Assembly (NCBI GenBank): GCA_932294295.1
Contig: OW028573.1
Span: 54,315,829-54,379,828 of the forward strand
From: Alitta virens
Taxonomy: Eukaryota > Annelida > Polychaeta > Phyllodocida > Nereididae
Direction of reading: 5' to 3'
Length of the DNA: 64,000 bases
The stretch's first letter is position 1; each line of letters starts with the position of its first letter. The notes under the pieces are model-generated. The model ran no database searches and was not told where the DNA came from. It was given only the letters and a program-made list of their open reading frames with translations. The translations under genes and the position numbers were made by a program. Below are positions 12,333 through 27,200 of the stretch, one piece after another.

Positions 12333-15300
12333 CTGTAAAACCACACAGTAAAAATATTTACAAGCAGCCAATAACAAGATTCAGGTGTCATGGGGTGAAG
12401 AGGAGGTCAGGGGATCAAATGAAAAAATGACTTCTTTGGTTTTGAACATAGCTTCCAAGAAATAGACTTTTCCTCCAGCATTTTAAGAGTCATGGATCAT
12501 GATGACCTGATCAAAACATGCAGAGTAATGGATAAAATTTGTCAAATTAATTTGATACACTCTTATAGTTTACCTGAGGATGGAATTAGACACAGTTTTA
12601 ATTGTGCCGTAGGGAAGGTCATTTTGCGCTATATTGCTAATTCTGTCTATCCAGTTAATGATCTAAAAATTTAAAATCTTACTCTAGAATTAAAACCGAA
12701 ATGCAACAAATTGCAGTGTTTTAATTAAATAACTAATTAACAATGAATATAATTGGTGGGCTGAAGCTATGTAGAAACAAACAAGAGCTGAATAAAGAGG
12801 AAAGAGTTCTCATTAAAATCAGAGCTGACCCCTCAAAATATTTGAGATGTGTTGATTCCTTTTTCAATTGAAAAAATTCAAGAGATGAGGCTGATGATGG
12901 TAAACACTCTCGTTTTCCAAAATGTACATCAAAAGTTTTGTTCAGCATGAGATTGACTTTCAGATATCATGACGTAGATCTGTGTAATTAAATAGCTATT
13001 ATATTCAGGGATTCGTATAAACCCATACAAAATGTTGTTTTGGGGTATTCGAAACAAACACTTCAAATATTATTTCAGTGAAAGTGTAATTTCTTGCTTT
13101 CTGATACCGATTAGTAGCCCTACTACAAATAGTTGGAAAATTTCCCCTACTAGATCTTTGAGCAAAAATAAACTGACATTTTCATTTGCAGTCGAGAAAG
13201 GGCTTAAATTGGCACGCAGTCGTTAGTCTAATCAAATTGCATTTAATTTGTGGGGTGCCTGATTGGGATCCATTATTTAAATAGAGATGTGGTGAATTGT
13301 TTGGGTGAAAAATTGCTGAACTGTTTGCTACCTGAGCGGTTGGCTGATAAGGTTTGACTATTTTGTGACAAAACACACAGAGAGGCAGAGATATTACAAC
13401 CGATTACTCATGAATTGCTGTTATCAGGAACTCCTCTGTTTGACAATATTGAGCCCCAACCTTGCGCAACATTGTTTAGATACCTGTTCCGTGTGTTGAA
13501 TGAATGATGGGATTCTTAGGCATTAGAGCCAATTAGCTAAAAGATAAAATTCCAATTATCTATCATACTATTTGCTGAGCATGTTGAGATAACTATATAT
13601 ATTCAGTTCTGTGGAACCCAACATTTTGTGATCACCCTTTGGAATCCCTCAAGTGGTTTAATTAGGCCTAATATTATGCCTAATATTCGACAACATTGTG
13701 CAAGTAAAAGAACCCACCTACGGGTTATGTGCAACATGATGTGGACTCCAAGCCTAACGTATTATCTAAATAAATAAAGTGCAATCATCTTCAGGTGATC
13801 TTAAATTTCAGAACTTTTTCAAATTGCAATTAGCATTTGAAGCCTATATAAGTGGTCTTAAAATCGAGATGTTTTTAATTATACATATAGGCCTAGATAT
13901 ATATCAGTTATTTATAGTTCTCTTTCAATCTGCTGATCATATGAGCAGCACAAGACAATTATAGGATAATATTTCATTCTTGGGAGGAGGTGGGTGGGAT
14001 TAGGAAGGATTAGTGCAAGTCAACACTAAAGTATTTGGGACAACAACACATGAGAGTGTGCTAAACAATATACTTGGAGAAACAAGCTGTTGCACATTGC
14101 AGAGAGTCTTGCACAGCACTGACATAGCTTCTGTTTCATTTTGTGTTTGACCAGAAGTGGATGCTGGATAGGTTCAAAAACAATGTTAAACTTACGTAGG
14201 TTTGTTTTCTTTTTCAGTGAATGTTAGCTTTCTTTTCTTTTAAGTTTACGAACAATAGCATTTGAACTTAGTTATACCTCGGACTAAACTCCTGTTTAGT
14301 CCAAGGTTGTACACAAGATGGAATTTGGCTGTAACTGGGCTTCACCGTACGCAATAGGCCTGTATCTACGATGCAAATGTAACTTTTACATGGCTACAAA
14401 ATTAACGTCATTGCTATTTCCAATCTTCAATGATATTTCAATAATTTCCTTTTCTCGAATGTTATCCAACACTTCAGATATCTTTGTTATCTCAAATGGT
14501 TCCCTAAAATTTTTTTAAAATTTTTGCAAATGGTTGCCAGTATATTGGAGTTAGCAGTATTCTGGGACTATTTCCCTTAGCTGTAGGTCACCATTTCACA
14601 TCTGAGCTCTTGTCTTCACACAAGATCATCACTTGGGTGACCTGTCCTTCACCATTATCTCCAGTGGACATCTCAACCATTATGATGAGTAAACAGATTG
14701 CTTCTGCAGTCAATCGGAAGTGGCAGGATGATCTGGGGATGTCCACTCTAATATGGCGGATCTAAGAATGACTCGTTTGGTCATTCCTGATTTATCGTCA
14801 CGATCGCCAAACATTACTGAGTGCTGGGTACTATTGAGCTGGCCACATAAAGATGCTAATCAGGTCAACAAACAAATGAGGCAGGCATGAAAGTGGCCAT
14901 GCAACCCATCTGCTGCTGCTGCTGCATCAATGGGAATATTATGGTTTCCTATTATTATGTTTTGCTTGGCCAGTTGATCATTTAGTAATATACCACTAAA
15001 ATTCTTCTTTGAAAATTTAAAAACCATGTAGCGTCAAGAATTAGTTAAGTCAATGTTAGGTGCACATGTATTGTGACATATTTTGAATTTAGTCAATGTG
15101 AATAACACAGAGACCATTGACTATAAGGCTGGCAAACTTGTTAAAAACTGACTTTACTTATTCTATTCGTCCAAACCGTTATTTGGGCTGTCCTTCTTGA
15201 CACAGTCGAAATGTCTATCAAAATACCTAAGTTAGTCTTAATACTCTTAAACATTCGTCAAAATGTAAAAAATGTTAACTTCTTTTTCTTCCAACAAGAG

Positions 15301-17983
15301 CCCAGCCTGTGAGATTTTCAGTGAACTCATTGGAGGAATTCCACAGTATTTAGATCTCTCACGTTTTCATTTGTTAACTCGGCGAGATCCCATCAGAAAT
15401 AATTGGATGCTACGGTTTACCATTGAGGTTTTCCTAGCTTTAAAGTGATGATTCAATTTAATGATTTATTGGCAATAGCACCTCTCATGATTTTGCTAAT
15501 CCACCAGATTCTGGTGAGAGTTATCTAACCTGACAATATCCTAATATGGTCAATTTTAAACAATTAAGACAAACATGAATTGCTCAATATTAATATCCAT
15601 TTAACAGATAAAAAGATGTGACAACCCATCATCACATAAAGAAGGCGTTATTCAATTTCTGGCCATTCATCGTAATTATCTCCTATTAGATTTTTTGCAA
15701 CATTGTTCCCAGCTCGAGCATGGGAGTTGTAATCATTGAGTTCAATGCCTTGCTCAGATTCTCAATGCTTCCTAATACTTTCTCTGGACGACATTGAAGG
15801 GATAATGAAATGAAATCTTCTCATGGGAAGCAGGGGAGCTGTTCGGGGCCAACATGATGCAGATGGATTAATGGCAAGGCCGAGATTGTTCATTGCAACT
15901 TTTATTGATGTTGCTGTAAACGACCGAGATTTTTTAATGAAAACTTCGTTGCCCAGGGATGTTGTATGCGATTTCAAGATGCCTCTTTTATTGAATGATG
16001 TGAAAACAGAACGAGGCTTTGGGTCGAAAATTATCTAATAAAAATTGTCTTTCCTTTTTTCAAGATACATATAAATCTGCAGTTCATCTGACCTGAAAGA
16101 TTCCACGAAAATCCAATGAAATTGTAAGGTGTTACTCTGATTAAACAAGTTATGAGATTTATTCTCGCACCTGCTCTGCTATAATCAATTTTAATATATT
16201 TGTAATCATCAATAGAGGGAAGAGTTTCATAGCTTGAACTTCACCCTAGTCGAAATTGATCCAACCTTTCATTTAATTTCTCACTTTAAACTCTCAACTT
16301 CCCGCAGCAATGGATAGAGGCAAGCTCCCCGCAGACTCAAAGCACCAGGTCTGTCAGTCAAACTGGTCAAACTGTGACAGTAAAGCGATTAAAGGGTGAT
16401 AATCAACTGTCGGCTGATCCCAAATGACCAACCTCCCCCCCCCCCCATCTGACCCACCCCGTGATCATTCAATCTGACTCCTAACAGCAGGTCAAGGGTA
16501 AACCATGTGCACTTTCAAGTGTAGGATAAACAATGTGAAAGCCCGATGCTACCTATTTATTCTGGACATGGACATACAGCCCCAATTCACTAATTATATT
16601 ATCATTATATTATTATATTATCACAAGGGTATAGCACTTCCGTTCAAGTTCAAACGCCGTCCAACAATGTTGGTTATTTGATCATTACTTCATATTAATG
16701 GCCAAATATAGGGTGGCCAATATTTACATAACAAAACATTGCAAAAGGTTTTTGTTGTATCTTTTCAGAAATATTATGTCGTCTCGTAAGTCAGAATTTC
16801 TAGTTAGAGTGCTTATTCGACTGCAGTAATTAAACACCCACCTTTTTCCCCCCAGTATTTTTATTGTTACGGCTAAAGCTATAGACATTGGCTAATGGAA
16901 CACAGAAAACTTCAAACAATTAACAATGTACCACCCTGTTATTAGTACAGCTTCAGCTAAATTCCCATTGTAATCAGTTTAGACCTATAAACCACCCCTA
17001 TAATTGTGTATCTGACACCCATTTCCTCAATTACTTCACACTTGGAGCTTATAGCAAAGTATGGCTGTACTTGGAATGTCCTCTATGTATCCAAGGAATG
17101 TCATAACATTCATGGTTTACAAGATGTAAGAAGCCTAACGGATACTTGACGTAGGCCAGGTAGACAGCTTGCTTTCATCACACTGACACCTAGTCATGCA
17201 TCATGTGAACTCCAGATTTTCTGGTTACCAACACAATGATAGACTCAAGGTCATTGCTCACAGTAAGACAGGATCACCGGCTATATTGGTATATGAATGA
17301 ATGGATGATCTGAATAATATAGGATTATTAAGATAACTGCTGTCATCAGCCTGGCAATTGATATTGTTTTGGCAGACCGGAAGTTTATTATTTACTCAGG
17401 GCTGTTTACTAGGTAATGTATTGTAATGTAATGTAATATAAATAACTGAACTTAGGTAATTCAGCCCCTATGTTCGGATCATTCTAGCAGTAATAAATAT
17501 AGTGTTATGTAACAACATTCATAACAAGCAGCTTACATATAGGCAAGAATATAGTCTTGTTATTTCTGAAACTGAAACAAGTGGTCCATCATATAATGGA
17601 TCCGAAGCATTTCAACACTGTTAATATTTTTTAATATCCTCGTCTGAAACCTTCACAGGGGCCCATTTCTTTATTGAATCCTCACTGTATGATGGATCCT
17701 CACTGTATACATGATCAATCTCCACACTGTCTAATTAAGACATCAGATTCTGTAAAGTGAGGTCTGACAGGGTCACTGATATAATTCAATGAAGTAGGTC
17801 AATACATGCTAAAACGGCATGACTGTTATGTCAAAGAATACATTTGCCAGATACTCGCAGCTAATTATAAAACATTGTCAGCAGGATATGATATCAAACA
17901 TTGGTGTGATAAACAAAGAAAACAGGAAAATTCTGCATCAAAAAGAGGTCTCATTTTAGGTCTGAACCAACAAGAGTACTTAC
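12333..17983. other. Large intron with a SINE-like copy
   Basis: AT-rich sequence between two candidate exons of the minus-strand locus. It contains a SINE-like copy near 13690-13782 and a C run at about 16435-16447. No gene supported. Confidence 0.4.
13690..13782 (+). repeat. SINE-like interspersed repeat, copy 1
   Basis: Shares a core with 18275-18420: GCAAGTAAAAGA, CCCACC, then a GTG-rich spacer, then CTCCAAGCCT and a short A/T-rich tail (AAATAAATAAA here). The shared order of blocks and the tail suggest a retroposed short element. Confidence 0.5.
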
Positions 17984-18196
17984 GTATTGTAGGAGGAGTT
18001 TTGTGACGATTGGTAATTACTCAACAGAGATTTGTCCTCTGTATTGTTGTCGTCATCAGCGTCTTCCTGTGACGTAGTGACGGCCGGAGATGACGCCATG
18101 AACGTCTCTGTGTAGAAACGTCGTTCGTCTGTCGTAGTGTCGTCATCTTCTACGAGCGTCTCAACTAGTGACGTGTATGTGTTGCCAAAGGAGACC
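17984..18196 (-). CDS. Probable internal exon of the same locus (acidic, Thr/Ser-rich)
   Basis: 213 bp between acceptor CCGGCAG and donor AATAC|GTAAGT. Translation in phase: VSFGNTYTSLVETLVEDDD, then TDERRFYTETFMASSPAV and an acidic DADDDNN stretch. CpG dinucleotides are frequent (many ACG and GTC codons), unlike the AT-rich flanks, which supports coding. The first base completes an arginine codon begun at the exon ending at 29343, giving KRVSF across the junction, a canonical RVxF phosphatase-1 docking pattern. Phase-neutral (2 in, 2 out). No family recognised for this segment alone. Confidence 0.5.
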
Positions 18197-18244
18197 CTGC
18201 CGATAAATAAATGAGTATTGAATTACAGTTTTATTAGGTTGTCA

Positions 18245-18420
18245 TCACCAGAAGGCACGGTGCCTGCAATAAGGTAACTATGGTAAGGCAAGTAAAAGAC
18301 CCCACCACCCATTACACGGGGTAAATGTGAAAGATGGTGCGGGCTCCAAGCCTTATCATTACATTTGCCTCAAAACAGCTGGTCGTGTAAGTACAATACA
18401 ATACAATACAATACAATACC
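18245..18420 (+). repeat. SINE-like interspersed repeat, copy 2, with (ATACA)n tail
   Basis: Same core as the copy at 13690-13782 (GCAAGTAAAAGA, CCCACC, CTCCAAGCCT), ending in about six ATACA units at 18391-18419, a typical simple-sequence SINE tail. It begins 48 bp from the exon at 17984-18196, inside the neighbouring intron. Confidence 0.5.
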
Positions 18421-19619
18421 ACCATGGATCATGAATAGTTCAAAACTCACTATAATGGCTGAAGTCGTTTATTGTTGCGCAATAGACTGTGATAAGAATG
18501 TGACTCAATCACATTTCAGAAGGTCATAATTTAGATTATGGGAAACATCTAAGGTGGGGTTATACTGCAGAAAAACAAATCCTTAATTTTTGCTTGAATA
18601 TGAGAATTGAATTTTTGTCAACATAGATAGGAAAATCTGGCATACAGATTGCATTGATCTAAAACTGGCTTTTGATAAATTTGAAGGGAACAATGCCAAC
18701 ATTGTATGTTATCATGGGTGTAGTCAAAAATGCTGACAGACAATAATTGAATAGTACTGCTTGAAATACCAGAGAGAACATATTCTTTAATTTTAACCGA
18801 GAAAAGTATGGTATAATTTTGAAAGAAGATTATAGCGCTCCTGACCTTGCATGTCTAAACGAAATTAATTTGTGTCATGAAATACACATAAACAAATTTA
18901 GTAAGGTCAGCCTTGATTCCAAAAATAAGAGTCCTTGAAAATTAGGGTGAATTATGAAGGGAATTGCGTATACTGTAATGGCAAATACATGGATAAATAA
19001 TATATTTTGTGGACTTAGTTACGAAGTAAGTTATTGTTAATTGTTGTGCATGCTGTGAATTGCAAACTTTGGGGTTTTAAGTAAAACAGGGCTGTTTTGA
19101 GGTGGAAAAATAGGATAGTAAGGAGAAAAAAAAAATATCGTCACCTCCACACAGCCCCGAATTAAACTAATAGGACCATAAAACTGGAATTTAAAACAAA
19201 GACTTAAATAATGGCAAATATTAACGTCCATTAATGCGTTATTGATATTCATCAAGATTCTCTTTTGGCTCATGATAAGCTGCTTACTTAGCACATCGTA
19301 ATTCCAGTGCATTTTGAACATGTTCCAACCCATATCAGCATTACAAGTCCATGTAATGACATGCTGCACAAATATTATTGCAGTTTCAGCATGCCTTTAT
19401 GGAGCAACGAGCCATGTAGAATAAAAATTGCCATTTATATATGCTATCCATGTTTTGAGACATCACGCTAGAAATAGTATAAAAATAGGGATTTTACAGA
19501 TGCAATGATTTGAGCGGAGAGAATTAAACTTGTGAAAGGAATGAAAGGTTGTGTGCCATGATACCACATGCTTAATGCAATAAATTATAATTGTAGTTGA
19601 ATAACTAACTCTCATGATC

Positions 19620-19760
19620 ATGCATCTATTTATTTATTTAGGCCTATTTATTTTATAAAACATTTATACAAGGTAAAAAATATTTTGAGCAAAAAGCTCT
19701 TTATCAAAATGGCCCTGTTATAAAATAACTAAAAACAGTAAAAAAGAAAAAAGAAAAAAA
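19620..19760 (-). repeat. Probable LINE 3' tail
   Basis: On the minus strand this ends in an AAATAAATAAAT-like tail and is preceded by a short hairpin (GAGC, five A, GCTC on the plus strand). The pattern of a terminal hairpin plus simple tail is like CR1/L2-type LINE 3' ends. No protein part remains. Confidence 0.3.
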
Positions 19761-21125
19761 AGGATTAAAACAATATACAATGAAATTTGTTTTCTATTTT
19801 CCAAATTTAAAGCCAGTGTACATCTCATAAATGCAAAAACTCATGAGTTCATTTCTAAAAAAAAAAAATTATAAATAATATATGTTATAAAAAACAATAT
19901 TTAATGGTTTCAAGATTTTTGTGAGTCCAATTCATGTGAATGACATGCAATTCCATAATCTTAACAGATAATTGTTTACAGACACATGGAAATACATGAA
20001 TCATGCAATACTTGTATGATATAAATTTTTGTATTCCAGCATGCTTCTAACACGTCTCAGTGACTTTGTAAAGCTTTAAAGTAATTACCAAAATTAATCT
20101 TATGTCAGTCCACCCTGCATACATTACACAGCCGGTGACAATGCTAGACAGCTTTGCTACCCATGGGACTAATTGAACCCTTGCCAGGTGAACCTGTGAC
20201 AATGGCACGGTTCTGTTTGGTCTTGTTCAGGTGAGCTGACAGCTTAAACTTCAGGAAGTTGGAAACCATCAATTATATCAATAGGATATTTGTTCATGCA
20301 AGTTTGGCCAGCAACTTTTTGACTTAAACAAGTTTTGGATCCTGCATAAGAGATAGCCTGCATAGTTCATGCAGTCATGCAGGAGAAAAAGAGTGATGGC
20401 TTGGTTAAATAAAAACTGAGGCAGGCAAACAAGACTCCAGACAATTCACCATTGTGACTCATTTAAAATTAGACAATGTTGGCCCATTGACTAAAAAGCT
20501 GATTAGATGGTAGAGAAACTATGGCTGACTGAATATAGCAGATAGGCTGAATGTTTAGCTGACTGACTGACTTACTGACTATTGTATTTTTACTGATTGA
20601 CTTAATATTGATTTTTTTAAATATAATAACATACTTAGAATTAAAGCCAGTTATTGGAAATTGTCAGCACAATCAGAAGTACATTTGTAATCTGTTTAAA
20701 AAGTGATACGAACTACCCACTTTACTGTGCTATGTGTATCGTAATGGCTTTGTGTTGTTTTTGGGGAAAGAAAAAAGGATCCCAGGTAAACAGCTGCCAG
20801 AAATATGAACTGTTCACGATGCAGGTCAGTTAGCAAACTAAAAGGAATTTTCGGATCAATAACCAAGTTCACTCGTTATAAATAAACTGGTATAAACTAG
20901 TGAACCAGTTCAATGTGAACACCAGCAACTCTATATTCATGGACAAAAAGAAGTGTCATGACTCATGAAGATAAATAGCATATTTTCTAGAGTGAATATG
21001 AACTAAACTGGCGTATCACATTTCAAGTGAATGCCATTTGAATGCAATCCTGCCAATCCACAACCTGGGTTTACCTAATTAGAGTAACGTGCATAAACAT
21101 GTTACACACCAATGCTATTTGCAAT

Positions 21126-21243
21126 GTACATGTACTATATTTAATATATGTACTATATGTACTATATGTACTACACGCACTATATGCACTATATGTACTA
21201 TATATATACTAGATGTACTATATATATACTAGATGTACTATAT
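21126..21243 (+). repeat. Minisatellite, unit about TATATGTACT
   Basis: About ten imperfect 9-10-bp units (ACTATATGT, GCACTATAT, TACTAGATG variants), with a doubled higher-order unit at the right end. Confidence 0.7.
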
Positions 21244-24200
21244 GATAATTATTGTTGATCATTCAAAGCTACTGACCTTGAGCGAACTGTTTATCATTTG
21301 CAAATATACCACACAATGGTTGGTTAAAATAAGCTTACTTTTTAGGTCCAGGTGATTTGGTCTGCCGGCCTGTCATTGCCTTGGAATGAGCAGCACATGG
21401 GCAAACTGGAGTGATGTTTGGAGCATGTCTACATGGCCATAATTAGCAGAGCAGACTGAGGTTGTTTTCCCAAGTGATCCAGTTTCTTGGGAGATCAGGT
21501 TATAGCACAATAAAATCACACTGCAGTCCTGTCCTCCTTAATGCTGTTGGGGCTGCATTGGAAACTGGTGATCAGGGCAGTGGAAAACGGTGCTAATAGC
21601 ATCCCCAGGAAGCTGCAGTTTCAGAGCCCAATAGGAGCAGTCTTTCTCACTCTGCCAGTTGGCCCATCACCTCATGATTTGCAATGGACAACACTCTTCT
21701 CCCCCTGCATTCCATGCAATTGTTTTTCCTGTGTGCAAAAACACTCAGTCGAACAGACAGCTGTTCTTTTCCACTGTGTCGTAATTATAGATCGTTGAAT
21801 GATTTTTGACCATCTATAATACTAAACAGGTTTATGGAGCACATGCCTTGTCTACACCTGGCTGGCTGGCTGGCTGCTGTTGTGTTTTTCATACCAATCA
21901 TGTAATTAAATATTTTGGCTATAGCAACAATATGGCAGTCTAGAAACATGACTTATGCTAGCACAGGATGAATACACTCCCATGTACTGAATGCAGCACT
22001 CATTGTACACAATAATGCGCACAAAACGCAAAGCTTACATTGGCAATTTCTACCATTGTATTCATGTTTATTTGGCAGCATATCTAGCAATTTTCCAATG
22101 GGATTACAACGTATGCTCGGTCACTGTCAGCAAACTTTGACAAATTGCTTGATGGGACTCCAGACTCAATGGAAACTGAATAGACTGTTGCGAATCCTAA
22201 TGGACTGTTACATAAAGATGGTTTTTCTAACAAAATATCGATGAACTGTGCAAAATGTTATTTGCAGTGTGTATGGAATAGCAATATATATGTTGAGGTG
22301 GAGAGGGTTACATTGCAATGTCACCTATGTGGGTTAGTTTGTATAATGTATATTCGATCGTATTGTTGTGTAGCATCACATGGGCTGGATAGTTGGCTTA
22401 TGCAACTGCTGTATCAGTTACATATTTGTCACGTCTATATTAATGTCACACATAACAAACATCATTATTTAGATGAACAAAAAAAGACAGACATACTGTG
22501 TTTGTATTGCAATACTGTGTACATATTAAATGTTGATGCATGTAGATGCATGTACTATGTTATGACGAAGTACTGGTGATGCAAAAATGCATCGATGATA
22601 CCCTGGACTTGAGCTGACACCCTAAAGATGGTTAAAGACCCTGGGAGTCTTATCAGAACTGCACAGATACCCCTAAGACAAGATGTGGAGACCTTGAGGC
22701 CCTTGCCAATATGGTGGACATGGCACATGCATGACAGGTGCTTAGAGTCACATAATTGAAGTGCAACTTCATGACGGGTGAATGTTGCTGCTGCAAAGAT
22801 CTGAATGATACAGAGATCTCATCTGGTCAGCTGGTCAACTTGATATGAGGACGTAATGTGTACATGTAACATACTTCATCAAGGATCTAGGACAACGTAT
22901 AGTCCAAGTTTGGATGCATTTACATGTACTTTATACAGAGTAAAAATTCTGCTTCAATTATAGTCAATATTTGGACTCATATTGGTTAATCAATTAAATG
23001 TCGATGTTGCTCTTGATAAGAAGATGCTATGCATTGCCATTCATGACCCAATACCTTCAAGGATATTGCTATAAAATGCATGGAATATTTTAGGCCACAC
23101 CCAGTATCAGCTATGAACAGACACAAATCTATGAGAAGCGTTAGATAAACCAATTTGCTTCGACCAAGTGTTCATTTTGCTCATTAGGCACAAGAAATTG
23201 TCATTTTTATTGATGCACTAGAATGCCAGATGGGTATGAAGAGGTATTGCCCCACCAAGGCCCCCATGGTGCTTCAGTTGGATTTTCATGCAAGGAAACA
23301 TGAAAACAAGGCTCTCATCAGCACACGTGTTTTGCACGTGGGAAAAGGAATCTTTTTTATTAGCCAATTGGATCTGACGTTGTTGGCAAGTACAGGATGG
23401 CTGTCATCCCCAAGTGCATTACTTTGCAAGGTGCCAAGGTTGCTCAAGGCGTTGCCCATCATTAGTTGAATATTTGTGTTGTCAGGAGCTATTGATTGGT
23501 TCAATACTATCGAATGGTCGGTCCTAGGATGGAAATGCCCAGCAGCTGATTATAATAATCTGTCTTCTGAGGGATTGGGATGACACAGGGAGCACTTTTG
23601 TGTAATCAGGGGGGTTTGCATCATTGCGCTGAATCCTTAAGGACCGGATGCGGAAAATGAATCTTCAATCATCGAGGGAGAAAAGAAAACCATTCAGCAT
23701 TTCTGCTCACGTGGGTCCATCGGGCATTTAAGCTGCTAGGTGCCACAAGGCTGCAGCTTATGGTGGATGATAACACCAGGGCTAACATCAACATATCCAA
23801 TAATCTTAATTCATTGCCTCCTCATCAACCATCTTAGACTGCTATCGATCCTTGCTAATGAATATTAGATCCTAATCCCTCATCTTCTGATGATAATGGG
23901 CACGTTCATAGAGTGTGGTCCATGCAATTCATCTTTGGGATGGCCAAGGTGGTGGTCAGGCATGCAGCACTGATGGCTCCTTTGCGTCACAAAGATAAGG
24001 CATCACAATTTACGTGTTTGGAGATGGATGATCACAATAAATGAAGCACTCAAGAGTTAGCTCAGTAGCTCTTCATCCAGTTTTGCTGACAGAACACCAC
24101 TCTGCTAAAACTGCTCGTCCTGCCATATGCTGAACAAAAACAGACCCTTGCTGATAATTTGTTAAGAAGGTCTGCTTCATTTTTGCACCCAGGATTGGTT

Positions 24201-27200
24201 GCATAAATATTGGTCTGGAGTCATGTCCAGAAGTTCCTCATATCCATTACACGGAAATTCAGTATTTCTTTTGGCATTGCTCTGTGTATATCAGTATACT
24301 GAGTGCATTTCACTAAATGCATTTGCTCAAATGAGTTGCTCTTGTGTAGCATTGAGCATTGGCTGCATCACCAGCCAGAGGGCAACCCACTTTAAGCCAA
24401 TAAAAGCCATGGTGGCAGGCCATTGCCAGGGCTTTGTGTGCTCAGCCTTTTTACAGCCAGTTTCACATTATAGTGGCATGTTGCCTTAGACGTGATGAGC
24501 TGATCACTTGAGGTTGAGTGATATTGCCAACATGGCACTACTATAATGTGATCATTGGCATCCATGACATGTGTCATATTGTTACTGACACACATTAACC
24601 CTTAAGCATACAGTATAGTGATCCATGTCTGCTGTGCTGTTGGCACAGTAATAACATTATCCAGCATCTGTGCAACACTTTGTAATAGTAGAGCTGCCGA
24701 AGATGCTTCAGCTATTGTACTGGACCGTGCAACAATTGCAGCCATGTTCCCACAGCTTTTAGTGGCTAAAGGAACCATTATTCATGTATTGCCCCCTGAT
24801 ATGCTGGATATCCCCCAGCTAAGGTCTCTAATATCCCTACATTTTGGGTAAAAGCATTATATGTGGATTGGCTACATGGCTCAGGACTGATTTAGCTCTC
24901 ACCAAACAGAAGTGTATTTTGGAATTGCCACTGGTTATATTTTCTGGCAAATATGTCGAAACTCATATATCATATGCGGTTCTCCTTGAGCCCAACGTGA
25001 CATGACGCAGTTATTCATGATCATGAGCTGGAACTAATGCCTTTTGTATTGTTGTAATGCAAGAGGCGATCCCCAAGAGGTTCAAATAATATTTAGGACA
25101 TTGCAAAATCTCTTTTAATAACTGAACTAATAGAACATGGCCTTGCGTGTCGATTGTAGCATGTTAAAGGATCGTATTAAGCATTTTCACGTGGTTTTTC
25201 ATTGACTCGTTACACACACTCCATTGGGGCTTTGTCTGTGATCAATAATGGTGGTTATTCCCGTTGGAATTAATATTGTGTGTGTTTAATGGTCCATTCA
25301 AACCCCACTATGACCATAACGATCATAAACATAACTGTGCAGTCTGACTATACGTTCACCAGGTAGTGATTGGCTGTTTTGACGAATGAGGGCTTCCAGG
25401 CACAACATTTAGGCCAAGCACCTGCACTGGCTCAGGACGAGCTCTTCACCCTGAAACCAGGCTTACAAAAAGATGCATAAAAAGCAAAAAAAGTAGTTCG
25501 CACTGGAATTATCGGGTCTGGTCCCATCATTTGGGGTAGATTTACAAAGGCATCTTGCTAAGGAGAACTCTCAAGGTGAACTACATTAACATTGAATGAA
25601 CTGCCAACTCCCGCCAGATTACCATTGCAGCTGTGAGACCATCTTTTTGGGGCACAGGTTCTTGTTCCAATCTGGTTTCTTGATTAGGTTGATCATAGTT
25701 AATAAGGGATTCTTTGATTGATTCACCGGTCCATTCTTTTTGTTATAAATGAATTCCTCCACTGGAGCGGATTGATTCAGTCTTCAAACAGGATTGGTTC
25801 CCACCTCAGTTAAACGAGCAAATACTGAGGCAAGGATGAATAATGGTTTCCTGTCGATTCTGCTAAATTAATTTGGCAGCTGTCGATATTTATGTTTGTC
25901 TACCAGGCAATACTCACCCAGTTTCGGGTAAACGGGCAAAACGGTATAAACATTTGCAGAGAAAAAAATATATGGCGGAGAAAAGAGTTGGAGGATACCA
26001 AGTTTTTCCAGCTGCCGGGGCTTGTGATTGCTTCTGGCAAGCAGAAATCTATCAAGCTGTGAAATATTTCTGTGATACGAAAGCTTTGGTAAATCGGTAA
26101 GAACACCCCTATTTAAAGAATGTCAGTTATAAATAACAATATGATGTTTTGCCAGTCATAAATTCTATGAAATGAAAGGGAATATAGCTGATGGATACAA
26201 GTTTTTATCGAAACTATACAATGCGATTTCTTTCTAGTAAAAAGAAATTATATCATAACTTTCTGGCCCTATTGCTGAAGGAACCTTAACTCAGATTTTG
26301 ATGCGCAATTGCTGAACGTGTCAATTTAAGGCTCATCTTGTCACGTTCTGCAAGATGACTCTCTAAAACATGAATAAACAGAGACCTTTAGGATAACAGC
26401 ATGCCCCACCCTAACCCCTCAAACATTGGCCACCAACAAAGCTGCAGAACACAAAGCAGAGGATGGCAGAAACCCCGGAACCCCACTATCCTCCAATGTA
26501 AGCTCAAATATTACCTCAATGGGCATCCCCCAACACTGTGCACCCAACTGAGATGTGGGATGGAAAGGACAGAAAAAGTGATGCCCCTGGGGAAGGACCA
26601 ATCCTGGACCATGTGGAATATCAGGCCAACATGTTTGGAGTGACAGATTACTAAGAAACTTGAGAGGCCCAGAGAACCTCTAATGACCAATCGATCAGCA
26701 ATAGACAAACTATTTAGCCTCTGATGCACTTCAGCTGAGAGACTACTTGAGAAGAATATAAAATACCACGGAGTCTAGATATCCCCATTGCTGTAAACCA
26801 TGGAGTTTGGAGTGGCCTGACGTGGTATTGACTTCGTGATACCAATACATTAGGAAGGTTCCACAGCCTCCGGCAGCTTTTTCTTTTGGCAAATATTGTA
26901 CACAACCCCGTAACCCCCGTGCCACGTATGCATCGATCCCTTTTTGTGTTGCTCAGATCTTAGGGTGAAGTTTTTTCCCTCAGAAGGTTGCAAGGCGCCT
27001 CATGTGGTTGTGGACGTGTTCCTATTCACCACTGCTCCGAGGACATGCAAAACAGAGAAAGAGGATCGAAATGACCAGGAATCATGAGATGGAAATGTTA
27101 ATGCCCTTTGCTGCTGCCTCATAACCTGATTGGAGCCCCTAATGTGTGATGCTTTGGAAGATTGCCTTCAAGCACCAGACTCATTAGCCGGACTTAGCGT

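Noticed and set aside
12135..12377. Gly/Pro/Arg-rich alternative frame over the exon at 12144-12332
   Set aside because: The other frame agrees in phase with the exon at 17984-18196, so this one is probably a shadow.
19037..19369. 110-codon minus-strand frame
   Set aside because: Low-complexity stretches and no recognisable family; near the length expected by chance in AT-rich DNA.
22241..22579. 112-codon Cys/Tyr-rich plus-strand frame
   Set aside because: AT-rich with no domain pattern or splice context and a composition expected by chance; cysteine richness follows from TGT/TGC in the DNA.
25873..26100. 75-codon basic plus-strand frame, with an opposite-strand frame that ends at a good donor
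   Set aside because: Both strands are open, neither shows homology that I know, and no partner exon in phase was found.
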